Shown piece after piece: positions 25,692 through 34,155 of a DNA stretch of 64,000 nt. The notes below the pieces were generated by a model. That model had not been told where the DNA came from and made no database searches. It saw only the letters and a program-made list of their open reading frames with translations. Position 1 is the stretch's first letter, and every line of letters begins with the position of its first letter. The stretch is from Phycisphaerales bacterium (GTDB taxonomy: Bacteria > Planctomycetota > Phycisphaerae > Phycisphaerales > UBA1924): the NCBI GenBank assembly GCA_040217175.1, contig JAVJNT010000001.1, forward strand, positions 1,178,001-1,242,000, given 5' to 3'. Position numbers and translations under genes: made by a program.

Positions 25692-25765
25692 CATATTTCA
25701 AATGTCTTGTCTCTCTCCTCCTAAACACGGCGCCCGGTTGCTGTCGGACGTCGTGTTTTCTTTTG
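25692..25765 (+). ncRNA. Candidate small RNA 2: UC-rich anti-SD leader plus terminator hairpin
   Basis: TCTCTCTCCTCC at 25710-25721 is followed one base later by a hairpin AAACACGGCG (25723-25732) / CGTCGTGTTT (25749-25758) with one mismatch and a TCTTTT tract. Both flanking genes are on the minus strand, so nothing else explains a plus-strand terminator here. The layout copies the candidate at 6001-6064. A weak -10-like CATATT lies at 25692-25697; no clear -35. A palindrome CTGGCGTGCCAG lies upstream at 25669-25680 and may be a protein-binding site. Confidence 0.45.
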
Positions 25766-25783
25766 CGCACGCAGAACTCATGG

Positions 25784-25815
25784 CCCACGCTGGAAGGCGT
25801 GGGTTTGTTTTTTGT
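25784..25815 (+). terminator. Second plus-strand hairpin with long T tract
   Basis: CCCACGC (25784-25790) and GCGTGGG (25797-25803) with a TGGAAG loop are followed by TTTGTTTTTTG. It points along the plus strand although the oppC-like gene ends at 25831 on the minus strand. It may back up the terminator of the small-RNA candidate at 25692-25765 and protect the oppC-like gene from antisense read-through. Confidence 0.75.
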
Positions 25816-25830
25816 TTGGATCTGTCCGAT

Positions 25831-27270
25831 TCAGCGCGCGTGCTTGGGATCAAAGGCGTCCTGCAGGGCGTCGCTGAAGACGTTGAACGCCAGGACGAGC
25901 CCGAACATGAACGCCGTGGCGGTGCCGATCTGCCAGAAGAACTGGTTGAGCACCTCGCTGCGCGACTCGCTGATCATCACGCCCCAGCTCGGCTGGCCCT
26001 GCACGCCGATGCCCAGGAAGCTGAGGATGACCTCGCTCTTGATGGCGCCGATGAAGATGAGCGAGAAGTTGATGAAGACCAGGAACAGCACGTTCGGGAT
26101 GATGTGCTTGCGGAGGATGTAGAAGCGCCCGGCCCCGAGCGCGGTGGCGCTCTGCACGTAGTCGAGCGAGCGGATCTTGAGCGCCTCGCCGCGGATCTGA
26201 CGGCACGGCGCAATCCAGAACGTCACGCCGAAGGCGACGTACATCGGGATGAGCGTCTGATGAACCTTCACGCCGTCGGTGAACGGCACGGTCAGCTCCA
26301 TCGAGCCAAACACGAACGCCACGACGGTGAGCAGCACGATGTAGGGCACGCTCGAGAGCGTCGAGTACAGCCAGACGATCGAATGGTCCACCCAGCCGCC
26401 GAAGAAACCCGCCGTTGCGCCAAGGAACGCGCCGACGATGACGGCGATGATCGCCGACACCAGTCCCACTTGCGTCGCCACGCGGATCGAGTACACCGCC
26501 CGCCACAAGATCGATCGCCCCTGGCTGTCGGTGCCGAGCACCAGGCGCATGTCGTACATCAACCCGGCAAAGCCCGTCGGATCGGGGAACACGGCATCGA
26601 CGCGTTCGTCGAGCGTCGCGATCTCGGCGAGCAGCGCGTCGTAGGCCGCGTCGGCGTCGGCCCGGAGGGCCTCGGCCCGCTGACGGGCGGCCTCGCGGTC
26701 GGCCTCGGTCGTGGCCTCGCGCGCATCGGCCCGTGCATCGGCAAGGTCGTCGAGTAGGAGCTCGTAGTCTTCGTAGACGACGTCGACCTCGTCGAGCTGG
26801 ACGTACGCCACATCCAGTCGCTCCTCGATCTCCTCGATCGGGGCGTCAACCACGCCGAGCTCGGCAAACTGCACGGCCTCGAGCGCCGCCACCGGATCGT
26901 CGCGTTCGAGCTCGCGCTCGACCTGGGCAAGCATGTAATCCGCGTGCTCGAGCCGCTTGTCGGGGTCGGCGCGCTCGAAGAAGCCCGGCAGGCTGTCGGG
27001 CCCCACGCGCTCGGTCGCCCGCTCGAGCGAGAACTCCTTGACGATGAACGTGTCCGACAGCCGCCCGCCCGAGACCTTGTTGGCGATGTGGGCGCCGACG
27101 ATGATCAGCGCTATCGAGATATAGATGGCGATGACGCACAGCGCCACCACCGCCGCCTTGTCTCGCATGAAGGTGCGGTACGACCGCGAGCGGCGCAGCG
27201 ACTTGAACCAGCCGACCTTGCCCTCGGCCAGTTCTCCCTCGATCTTGCGATCCAGCAGCGATCCGCTCAA
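25831..27270 (-). CDS. Opp/Dpp-type ABC permease (OppC-like) with a helical periplasmic insertion
   Basis: A 479-residue inner-membrane permease. The first membrane helix (VVALCVIAIYISIALIIV) lies at about 40-60. The remaining five and the EAA loop (RGEALKIRSLDYVQSATALG) occupy about 255-479, after the usual LGTDSQGRSILWR motif. Between them an extra stretch of about 150 residues, very rich in Asp, Glu and Ala, looks like long helices or a coiled coil (DLADARADAREATTEADREA). Ordinary OppC proteins are about 300 residues without this region. ATG 27270 is 13 bases after the OppB-like stop. It imports peptides or related substrates together with the two genes upstream; the ATPase subunits are not in the window. 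Confidence 0.85.
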   Translation of the reverse strand: MSGSLLDRKIEGELAEGKVGWFKSLRRSRSYRTFMRDKAAVVALCVIAIYISIALIIVGAHIANKVSGGRLSDTFIVKEFSLERATERVGPDSLPGFFERADPDKRLEHADYMLAQVERELERDDPVAALEAVQFAELGVVDAPIEEIEERLDVAYVQLDEVDVVYEDYELLLDDLADARADAREATTEADREAARQRAEALRADADAAYDALLAEIATLDERVDAVFPDPTGFAGLMYDMRLVLGTDSQGRSILWRAVYSIRVATQVGLVSAIIAVIVGAFLGATAGFFGGWVDHSIVWLYSTLSSVPYIVLLTVVAFVFGSMELTVPFTDGVKVHQTLIPMYVAFGVTFWIAPCRQIRGEALKIRSLDYVQSATALGAGRFYILRKHIIPNVLFLVFINFSLIFIGAIKSEVILSFLGIGVQGQPSWGVMISESRSEVLNQFFWQIGTATAFMFGLVLAFNVFSDALQDAFDPKHAR

Positions 27271-27283
27271 CGCCCGGCCCCTC

Positions 27284-28864
27284 TCACTTCAGCGTGACCC
27301 GCGGGTCGACCACGGCGTAGAGCACGTCGGTCAGGATGTTGGTGATGATGAACAGCGCCGCCAGCAGCGCGGTGATCGCCTCGACCACCGGGAAGTCCTT
27401 GTTCGTAATGGCGGTAAAGAGCTGCTGGCCCATGCCGGGGATGCCGAAGTAGATCTCTACGAGCAAGGAACCCATGATGATGAACGGCAGCGAGATCATC
27501 ACGCGGGTGATGATCGGGATCAGCGCGTTGCGCAGCATGTGGCGATACATCACGCGGCGGTTGCTGGCGCCCTTGGCCCGGGCCGTGCGGATGTAGTCCT
27601 TGTTGCACTCCTCGACCATCACGGCGCGATAGAACCGCGTGTCGTAGCCCATCGCGACGATGACGCCGATCAAGACGGGCAGCAGGCAGTAGTAGGGCCA
27701 TCGGCTGAGCGAGCCCGGAACCGACGCGAACCACGACATCAGTATGCGAAGCCCGCCGGGCTCCTCGACGCCCTTGTCGATCAGCTCCTGCTCGACCTGC
27801 GACCAGATCGGCAGCACCGGTTCGTACCCGAACGTCGAGAAGATCTCGATGTCGAAGGCAAGTCGAGGCCACTGCGCCCCGAAGTACTGCCCCACGATGA
27901 CGTACACCAGGTAACTGATGCTCATGCCCAGCACGGCCAGGAACATCACGCCGCGATCCAGCGGCTTGCCGCGATTGAACGACGCGAGTAGTCCGAGGCT
28001 CGTGGAGATGAGCGTCGTCAAGATGAGCACGGGCAGCGTGACCGACAGGCTCGGCACGATCGAGGTCGCGATGATCTGGCCCACGCTCTGGCTCTCGACC
28101 GACCAACTCCGCTGGTCGAACCGCAGCGTCACGATCCGGCCGAGAGCCGCGAGGTACTGATTGTCCCACAGGCTGCGGCCCCAGCCGCCGACGGTCCAGG
28201 GGTCATCGACGATTTCAACGTTCGCGGCGTCGGTATCGGCAACGAGCGGCTCGGGTAACTCGCCCTCGGCCACACGCACGGGCTCGATGCGCACGGCGTC
28301 GATTACCACGCCCGTGCTCGAGTCATCGAGCACGCGGACGACGAGCGGCTCGCCCGTCGACAGGTCGACGTTGCCCAGGTCGGCCCAGCCCATGCCGTCG
28401 ATCTCGATGGATCTCGGCGGACGCGTCTGGTCCATCGAGACGGTCCGCAGCGCGATGTCGTCCTCGATGAGCCGCACCCAGACCAGGCCCGACTCGCCGA
28501 CGGAACGAGCGATCTCACCGTCCTGCACGGTGGGCCAGGTCGCCTGCACCTTGTAGGTGCCGGCGGGGAGGTCGAAAGTCCATTGCACGTAGGCCTTGCC
28601 CGTGCCGCGACCCTTGGCGAGGTACTCGCCACCAAGGCCACCCTCGCGCGATTCCCACGTGCGGCCGCCGATCTGCCAGTCTCCCAGCAGCGGCCGGTCG
28701 AGGCCGAAGTCCGACCGTTTGGTGTTGTACTGGTCGTAGGTTGGGAACTTGCCCAGGTACGCCGTCACCGGGTCGGTGAGGCGCAGCAGGATCATGAGAA
28801 AGAGGATCACCCCCATGTACACGGGGATGTTGTACAGGATGCGTCGAAGGACGTACGCCCACAT
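27284..28864 (-). CDS. Opp/Dpp-type ABC permease (OppB-like) with an inserted carbohydrate-binding-like domain
   Basis: A 526-residue inner-membrane permease; OppB proteins normally have about 310-340 residues. Membrane helix 1 is at about 8-28. The permease core from about residue 260 ends with the EAA loop (DYIRTARAKGASNRRVMYRH) and the terminal LTDVLYAVVDPRVTL motif. The inserted region of about 60-215 contains QWTFDLPAGTYKVQATWP, IDGMGWADLGNVDL and VVIDAVRIEPV, the strand pattern of golvesin-C/carbohydrate-binding beta-sandwich modules. It would face the periplasm. The gene lies between the binding-protein gene (34 bases) and the OppC-like gene (13 bases) as one operon. Confidence 0.85.
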   Translation of the reverse strand: MWAYVLRRILYNIPVYMGVILFLMILLRLTDPVTAYLGKFPTYDQYNTKRSDFGLDRPLLGDWQIGGRTWESREGGLGGEYLAKGRGTGKAYVQWTFDLPAGTYKVQATWPTVQDGEIARSVGESGLVWVRLIEDDIALRTVSMDQTRPPRSIEIDGMGWADLGNVDLSTGEPLVVRVLDDSSTGVVIDAVRIEPVRVAEGELPEPLVADTDAANVEIVDDPWTVGGWGRSLWDNQYLAALGRIVTLRFDQRSWSVESQSVGQIIATSIVPSLSVTLPVLILTTLISTSLGLLASFNRGKPLDRGVMFLAVLGMSISYLVYVIVGQYFGAQWPRLAFDIEIFSTFGYEPVLPIWSQVEQELIDKGVEEPGGLRILMSWFASVPGSLSRWPYYCLLPVLIGVIVAMGYDTRFYRAVMVEECNKDYIRTARAKGASNRRVMYRHMLRNALIPIITRVMISLPFIIMGSLLVEIYFGIPGMGQQLFTAITNKDFPVVEAITALLAALFIITNILTDVLYAVVDPRVTLK

Positions 28865-28897
28865 GCCGGCCTTGCCGCCTTTCGTGCTCGACCGGTC

Positions 28898-30682
28898 TTA
28901 GCGGGTCTGCTCGGTATCGAGGTACTTGAACCACGACCAGAAGCGCTGCGTGGGCTTGGCGTTGTCCACGTGGTCGTTGACCAGGAAGTATCGGTTGCGC
29001 GCGAGCGAGCCGACGTAGGGCGAGTCGCTGAGGATCATGTCACGCATCTGCTCGTACAAGGCCGTCCGCTCGGGGCTGGGCTCCATCAGCCGGGCACGCT
29101 CGTACATGGCGTCGTACTCGGGCCGGTTGTAGTTGGAGTGGTTGCTGCCCGGCGAGGCGTTGGGCGAGTAGAACAGCGCGAGGTTGTTCTCGCCGTCGGG
29201 ATAGTCGCTGGCCCATGCGAAGCCGAAGAACGGGACTTCGCGGCGGTTGACCTGCGAGATGAGGTCGGGGAAGTCGAGCAACACCTCTTCGATGCGGATG
29301 CCGACCTCGGCGAGCTGACGCTTGAGCATCGCGGTCTGCCGGGCGTTCGTCCCGCTCCGGCTCGTCGCAAAGCGGATGGGCGGAAGTCCCTCGCCGTTGG
29401 GATAGCCGGCCTTGACGAGATACTCGCGGGCGAGCTCGAGGTTGGGGCCGCGATAGGCTCCCTCGACGCGGCTTCCCTCGGGGTGGCCGTCCAGCCCGGG
29501 AGGAATGGGACCGTCGTACACGGTGCACAAGCCGGCGTAGAACGACTCGTTGATCTCGTTCAGGTCGACGGCAAGGCTGATCGCGCGGCGGAGGGCGACC
29601 TTCTCAGGGGTGTACCCGCCGACGAGCTCGTCTTCCATGTTGAACGAGCGGAAGATGAAGTCGAGCTGCGGCTCGACGACGTAGGTCACGCCCTTGCGGC
29701 GGAGGCCGCGGTCCATGCGCTTCGTACGCGGGTTGAAGGCGTTCTGGAAGAAGTCATACGGGAGCTCGATGTAGCCCAGCTTCTCGTTCTCGAAGTCGAG
29801 CCACAGCGGGTTGTCCTCGACGTACATCGAGAACTCGAGGCGATCGACCATCGGGATGCGCTGCCCGCCGGCGTCGGCCAGGCCGCGCTCGACGTCGTCG
29901 GACGACCAGCCCTCGCTGGGGTAGTAGGCCTCGCGGTACTCGGGGTTCCGCACGACCACGAACGACTGCTTGGGGCGCCACTCGCGGAACACGAACGGGC
30001 CCGTGCCGACGGGGTTGGCCGAGAACCCGTTGCGACCCTCGGCGTTGTAGTACTCCACGGCCTCGCGCGGCACGATGGAGGTCTGGAACATCTGCAGCAC
30101 CCAGATGAAGCGGTAGACGGGCTGCTGGAGCACGACCTCGAACTCGGTATCGCTCAGCTTGCGCAGGCCCTCGACGGGCGCGTCGTAGTCGAACTCGGCG
30201 GCCTGGTCCTGCCGGGCCTTGTACTCGTTGAAGCCGACGATGGTGTCCTTCAGCAGCCACCAGTTCTTGCCCTCGCTGGCGCGCTGGTCGGCCAGCCGCT
30301 TCCACGAGTAGAACACGTCGTCGGTGGTGACCTGCCGTCCCTCGCCTCCCGGGAAGCACTCGCTGTCGTGGAACTTGGCGTCTTCCCGCAGCTTGAACTG
30401 CCAGACCTTGCGGCCCTGCTCGTCGGTGTAGCTGGTGGGCATCTCGGCCAGCAGCAGCGGCTCGAGTTCGTTGGGGTTGGTGTACTTGGGCTGGAGCAGC
30501 GTCTCGTAGACCTGCGAGCAGGCCATGTTCTCGTACGTGGTCGAGCCCTGGGCAGGGTCCAGCGTGTTGGGTCCGGCCGTCCGCATCGGCAGGCGGAGGA
30601 TGGTGTCCTGGGCCATCGCCAGCGGCGTCGCCATCAGCACGGCAAGCAAGACGAGGAGCGCTTGGATTCTGTTTGTACTCAC
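28898..30682 (-). CDS. Peptide-type ABC transporter substrate-binding protein (OppA/DppA-like)
   Basis: A 594-residue periplasmic binding protein of the SBP_bac_5 family. The signal peptide (about 1-25) ends in PLAMAQ and lacks a lipobox Cys. Family blocks are TAGPNTLDPAQGSTTYENMA, LREDAKFHD, VTTDDVFYSWKRL, NPVGTGPFVFREWRPKQS and VALRRAISLAVDLNEI. It delivers its ligand to the two permeases encoded next. The typical ligands are oligopeptides, dipeptides, nickel or oligosaccharides; I cannot choose among them. The gene is first in the three-gene operon, divergent from the rhamnose operon with about 250 bases between. Confidence 0.87.
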   Translation of the reverse strand: MSTNRIQALLVLLAVLMATPLAMAQDTILRLPMRTAGPNTLDPAQGSTTYENMACSQVYETLLQPKYTNPNELEPLLLAEMPTSYTDEQGRKVWQFKLREDAKFHDSECFPGGEGRQVTTDDVFYSWKRLADQRASEGKNWWLLKDTIVGFNEYKARQDQAAEFDYDAPVEGLRKLSDTEFEVVLQQPVYRFIWVLQMFQTSIVPREAVEYYNAEGRNGFSANPVGTGPFVFREWRPKQSFVVVRNPEYREAYYPSEGWSSDDVERGLADAGGQRIPMVDRLEFSMYVEDNPLWLDFENEKLGYIELPYDFFQNAFNPRTKRMDRGLRRKGVTYVVEPQLDFIFRSFNMEDELVGGYTPEKVALRRAISLAVDLNEINESFYAGLCTVYDGPIPPGLDGHPEGSRVEGAYRGPNLELAREYLVKAGYPNGEGLPPIRFATSRSGTNARQTAMLKRQLAEVGIRIEEVLLDFPDLISQVNRREVPFFGFAWASDYPDGENNLALFYSPNASPGSNHSNYNRPEYDAMYERARLMEPSPERTALYEQMRDMILSDSPYVGSLARNRYFLVNDHVDNAKPTQRFWSWFKYLDTEQTR

Positions 30683-30931
30683 CGCTGGCCTCCAGTCCGG
30701 AAGGGGAGTCGGTCGGACCCACGCGGGCGTGGTCCAGTTCTCTGGGATGCAGGGTACGGGCCAGGCCCGTCTGCGCCAACTTCATGCTCACGCACGGGCT
30801 TGTGCTTCCACCCGACCAACAATACCACCGAGACGCCGCCGCGTTGGCTGGGGATGTCCCCCGAAAACCGGACGCGAGTCGCCGAGGTCGATGGTCGATA
30901 ACGACTCGGAGTGAGCCGCAGGAGGTGGGCA
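30683..30931. other. Intergenic region between the Opp operon and the rhamnose operon
   Basis: The 249 bases separate two divergent operons and should hold both promoters. The only site I can fix is AGGAGG at 30920-30925, the ribosome binding site for GTG 30932. No terminator, repeat or RNA gene was seen. Confidence 0.4.
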
Positions 30932-31696
30932 GTGAAGGGCGTGATCTTGGCGGGCGGGCTCGGGACGAGGCTTCGGCCGCTAACGCTTGTGACGAACAAG
31001 CACCTGCTGCCGGTCTACGACCGGCCGATGATCTACTACCCGATCCAGTGCCTGCTCAACGCTGGCATCAGCGAGATCCTCATCGTCACCGGCGGAGAGC
31101 ACGCCGGCGACTTCCTGAAGCTGCTCAAGAACGGCCACGACCTGGGCGTGAAGCGCCTTGCCTACGCCTACCAGGAGGGTGAGGGCGGCATCGCCGACGC
31201 GTTGCGCCTGGCCAAGGACTTCGCCGATGGCGAGAAGATCTGCGTCGTGCTTGGCGACAACATCATCGAGGGCAACATCAAAAAGGCCGCCGGCGACTTC
31301 TTCACCCAGAAGAGCGGGGCCAAGCTGCTGCTCAAGACCGTCGACGACCCCGAGCGCTTCGGCGTGGTCCGCTTCGAGGGCGAGGGCGACGACCAGAAGG
31401 TCGCCGAGATCATCGAGAAGCCCACCGACCCGCCGAGCAACAGCGCCGTGACCGGCATCTACTTCTACGACGCCGACGTCTTCGAGATGTGCGAGAGCCT
31501 CGAGCCCAGTGCCCGCGGCGAGCTCGAGATCACCGACGTGAATAACTTCTACCTCAAGCGCGGCGACCTGACCTACGAGACCCTCGACGGCTGGTGGACC
31601 GACGCCGGCACGTTCGAGAGCCTCCACCGCGCGTCGACCATGGTGCGCGAAGGCGGCGCCAACCACGTGCGATTGCCCGCGGGAGCGAACGCATGA
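30932..31696 (+). CDS. rmlA: Glucose-1-phosphate thymidylyltransferase
   Basis: A 254-residue nucleotidyltransferase. VKGVILAGGLGTRLRPLT is the nucleotide-binding start with the LAGGxGTRL signature, LLPVYDRPMIYYPIQ and VVLGDNI follow, and the C-terminus has GIYFYDADVF and WWTDAGTFESL. The first enzyme of dTDP-L-rhamnose synthesis: it joins dTTP and glucose-1-phosphate to dTDP-glucose. The length is that of the short RmlA form, lacking the roughly 35-40 residue C-terminal extension of the E. coli type. GTG 30932 was chosen over GTG 30911 because AGGAGG lies six bases before it. Its stop overlaps the next ATG as ATGA. Confidence 0.9.
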   Translation: MKGVILAGGLGTRLRPLTLVTNKHLLPVYDRPMIYYPIQCLLNAGISEILIVTGGEHAGDFLKLLKNGHDLGVKRLAYAYQEGEGGIADALRLAKDFADGEKICVVLGDNIIEGNIKKAAGDFFTQKSGAKLLLKTVDDPERFGVVRFEGEGDDQKVAEIIEKPTDPPSNSAVTGIYFYDADVFEMCESLEPSARGELEITDVNNFYLKRGDLTYETLDGWWTDAGTFESLHRASTMVREGGANHVRLPAGANA

Positions 31697-32241
31697 GCAC
31701 GGCCACCACCACGAAAAACACGGACATGCCCACCGCCGCCGAAGCGCGCAAGCCCGAGCCCATCCGCAGCGTCCAGCTCTCACCAGCCGAGGCCTTCGAG
31801 ATGGCAAGGGAAGAGCTCGAGCCCCTGCTCATCCCCGCATCGATCTTCGCCGACGACCGCGGCTGGTCGGTGATGAACCTGATGCAGGGCGTGCTCGGGC
31901 CGGCCGGCCAGATCAACTACTCGGTGATGTACCCCAGCGTCATCAAGGCCTGGCACCGGCACACCAAGCAGACCGACTTCTGGCTGTGCATCAACGGGCA
32001 CGTCAAGACCGGCGTGTTCCGGGAGAGTGACGGCCGCCGCTGGATAGCCGTCGTCGGCGAGCGTCGGCCGGGCGTGGTGATCATCCCTCCACCGCTCTGG
32101 CACGGCTGCGCAACGGTCGGCCACGAACCCGCAGGCCTCTTGTACTACGTCACGCACCAGTACGACCCGGGCACGCCTGACGAGTTCCGCATGGGCCACG
32201 ACGCGGTCGAGGCGTTTCCATGGGGCGTCCAGCACGGATGA
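31693..32241 (+). CDS. rmlC: dTDP-4-dehydrorhamnose 3,5-epimerase family protein
   Basis: A 182-residue cupin. FADDRGWSVMNLMQG, then VIKAWHRHTKQTDFWLCING (with the catalytic-type His pair) and VIIPPPLWHGCATVG match the RmlC fold and family, though the usual GVLRGLHxQ motif is altered here to IKAWHRH. The first about 30 residues are a low-complexity extension. It should epimerise dTDP-4-keto-6-deoxyglucose at C3 and C5. ATG 31693 overlaps the rmlA stop (ATGA) and its own stop overlaps rmlD (ATGA), so three proteins are translationally coupled. A C3-only epimerisation by a relative is possible. Confidence 0.83.
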   Translation: MSTATTTKNTDMPTAAEARKPEPIRSVQLSPAEAFEMAREELEPLLIPASIFADDRGWSVMNLMQGVLGPAGQINYSVMYPSVIKAWHRHTKQTDFWLCINGHVKTGVFRESDGRRWIAVVGERRPGVVIIPPPLWHGCATVGHEPAGLLYYVTHQYDPGTPDEFRMGHDAVEAFPWGVQHG

Positions 32242-33101
32242 GCGAGCTCGACGGCAGGTCGATTGGCGTGCTCGGAGGCACCGGCATGCTCGGGCGCGCC
32301 GTGCTGGCCCGCCTCGCCGGCCGCGGCCTTCGGGTGACGTCGCTGTCGCGTGCAGACGTCGACCTGTCGCTGCCAGAGACCATCGCGAACATGCCGCCGT
32401 GCGAGGTGCTGTTCAATTGCGCTGCGTGGACCGACGTCGACGGCGCCGAGGCCCACGAAGCGGAAGCGACGCAGGCCAACGGCCACGCGATCGGTCAGAT
32501 GCTGAATAGCGGCAAGATCGGCTTGCTCGTCACCTTTGGCACCGACTATGTCTTCGATGGCCAAGGCCAGTCGCCCTACACGATCGACCACGAACGCGCG
32601 CCGTTGAACGCGTACGGTCGCTCGAAGGCGGTCGGCGAAGAGTCGATGGAAGATTGCGACGTCGGCCGTTGGCTGCACCTTCGGACGAGCTGGCTGTACG
32701 CGCCGTGGGGCAAGAACTTCGTGCTCACGATGCGCAAGCTGTTGGCCGAGAAGCCCTCGCTCTCGGTCGTCGACGATCAGCGTGGGCGTCCGACCTCCGC
32801 GGATCATCTGGCAGGGTGTGCCATCGAACTCGCCAGCCGCGGAAAGCGCGGCCACTGGCAAGCCACCGACGGTGGCGAGTGCACCTGGTACGAATTCGCC
32901 CAAGAGATCAAGCGCTTCACCGGCGCCCCTGCCGTCATCGAGCCCTGCACGAACGACCAGTTCCCACGACCCGCCAAACGGCCAGCCTATAGCGTGCTCG
33001 ATATCGGCCAGACCGAGGCCGAACTGGGCCCCATGCCCCACTGGAAGGACAACCTGGCCGACGTGCTGCGTCGCGTGCCGGAAGGGATCACCAATGCCTG
33101 A
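32238..33101 (+). CDS. rmlD: dTDP-4-dehydrorhamnose reductase
   Basis: A 287-residue SDR. SIGVLGGTGMLGRAVLARL is the dinucleotide loop, NCAAWTDVDGAEAHE the conserved RmlD block, FGTDYVFDGQGQSPY the Thr/Asp region, and YGRSKAVGE the Tyr-x3-Lys catalytic pair. RTSWLYAPWGKNFV follows, as in RmlD proteins. It makes the last step of dTDP-L-rhamnose synthesis, reduction of the 4-keto group with NAD(P)H. ATG 32238 overlaps the stop of the gene before it, and the rmlB start at 33094 lies inside its last codons. Confidence 0.92.
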   Translation: MSELDGRSIGVLGGTGMLGRAVLARLAGRGLRVTSLSRADVDLSLPETIANMPPCEVLFNCAAWTDVDGAEAHEAEATQANGHAIGQMLNSGKIGLLVTFGTDYVFDGQGQSPYTIDHERAPLNAYGRSKAVGEESMEDCDVGRWLHLRTSWLYAPWGKNFVLTMRKLLAEKPSLSVVDDQRGRPTSADHLAGCAIELASRGKRGHWQATDGGECTWYEFAQEIKRFTGAPAVIEPCTNDQFPRPAKRPAYSVLDIGQTEAELGPMPHWKDNLADVLRRVPEGITNA

Positions 33102-34152
33102 CAAGCGTGCGTTCCAGCATCTTCTCGTCACCGGCGGCTGCGGCTTCATCGGCTCGAACTTCGTGCGCTCGGTGCTCGAATGGCGCCCCGGCGTGCGCAT
33201 CACGAACCTCGACGCGCTGACGTACTCGGGCAACCTCGAGAATCTCGCCGACATCGAGGGGCACGAGCGCTATACGTTCGTCAAGGGTGACATCACCGAC
33301 GGACCGCTCGTGCAGTCGCTCCTCGCCGAGTGCGACGCGGTGGTGAACTTCGCCGCCGAGAGCCACGTCGATCGGTCGATCCAGGACGCCTCGCCGTTCA
33401 TCACGAGCAACGTGCTCGGCACGCAGGTGCTCTTGCAGGCCTGCCGCAACACCTGGGGCGACGACGGCAAGGCCGGACGCTTCCTGCAAGTGGGCACCGA
33501 CGAGGTCTACGGCTCGCTCCCGATCGACGAGCCCGACGAGCTCTTCACCGAAACGACGCCGCTCGATCCTTCGAGCCCCTACTCGGCTTCCAAGGCCGCC
33601 GCCGACATGCTGGCGATGGCATTCCACCGGACCTTCGGCATGGACGTGCTCGTCACGCGGTGCAGCAACAACTACGGGCCCTACCAGTTCCCCGAGAAGG
33701 TCATCCCACTCTTCGTCACCAATCTGATGCAGGGCGAGCAAGTGCCGCTGTACGGCGACGGCAAGAACGTGCGAGACTGGCTGCACGTCGTCGATCACTG
33801 CGAGGCCATCCTGGCCGTCCTCGAGGGCGGGCGTGCGGGCGAGGTCTACAACATCGGCGGCAACAACGAGCGCAGCAACCTCGAACTAACGCATGCCATC
33901 CTTGGAGTCATGGGCAAGGGCAAGGACATGATCCGGCCCGTGGCCGACCGGCTCGGGCATGACCGTCGCTATGCCATCGATGCCACCAAGATGAAGGCCG
34001 AGCTCGGCTGGCAGCCCACGCGCAGCGCCTGGCCCGAGGGCCTCGAAGACACGATCCGCTGGTACCAGGACAACACCGAGTGGTGGCAGCACGTCCGCAG
34101 CGGCGCGTACCGCGACTACTACGAGAAGATGTACGGCGCTGCCAGCAGCTAG
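33094..34152 (+). CDS. rmlB: dTDP-glucose 4,6-dehydratase
   Basis: A 352-residue extended SDR. LLVTGGCGFIGSNFVRSVL binds NAD; NLDALTYSGNLENLADI is diagnostic for RmlB; VNFAAESHVDRSI, GTDEVYGSL and PYSASKAAADML give the catalytic Thr-Asp-Glu and Tyr-x3-Lys residues; RCSNNYGPYQFPEKVIPLF follows. It converts dTDP-glucose to dTDP-4-keto-6-deoxyglucose. The start overlaps rmlD by eight bases. The order rmlA-C-D-B is compact and complete, so dTDP-L-rhamnose can be made from this locus alone. The operon runs convergently into prfB with only three bases between stops. Confidence 0.94.
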   Translation: MPDKRAFQHLLVTGGCGFIGSNFVRSVLEWRPGVRITNLDALTYSGNLENLADIEGHERYTFVKGDITDGPLVQSLLAECDAVVNFAAESHVDRSIQDASPFITSNVLGTQVLLQACRNTWGDDGKAGRFLQVGTDEVYGSLPIDEPDELFTETTPLDPSSPYSASKAAADMLAMAFHRTFGMDVLVTRCSNNYGPYQFPEKVIPLFVTNLMQGEQVPLYGDGKNVRDWLHVVDHCEAILAVLEGGRAGEVYNIGGNNERSNLELTHAILGVMGKGKDMIRPVADRLGHDRRYAIDATKMKAELGWQPTRSAWPEGLEDTIRWYQDNTEWWQHVRSGAYRDYYEKMYGAASS

Positions 34153-34155
34153 GTC

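Noticed and set aside
28583-30901. A 772-codon plus-strand open frame opposite the oppA-like gene
   Set aside because: Shadow of the binding-protein gene, which has signal peptide and family motifs on the other strand.
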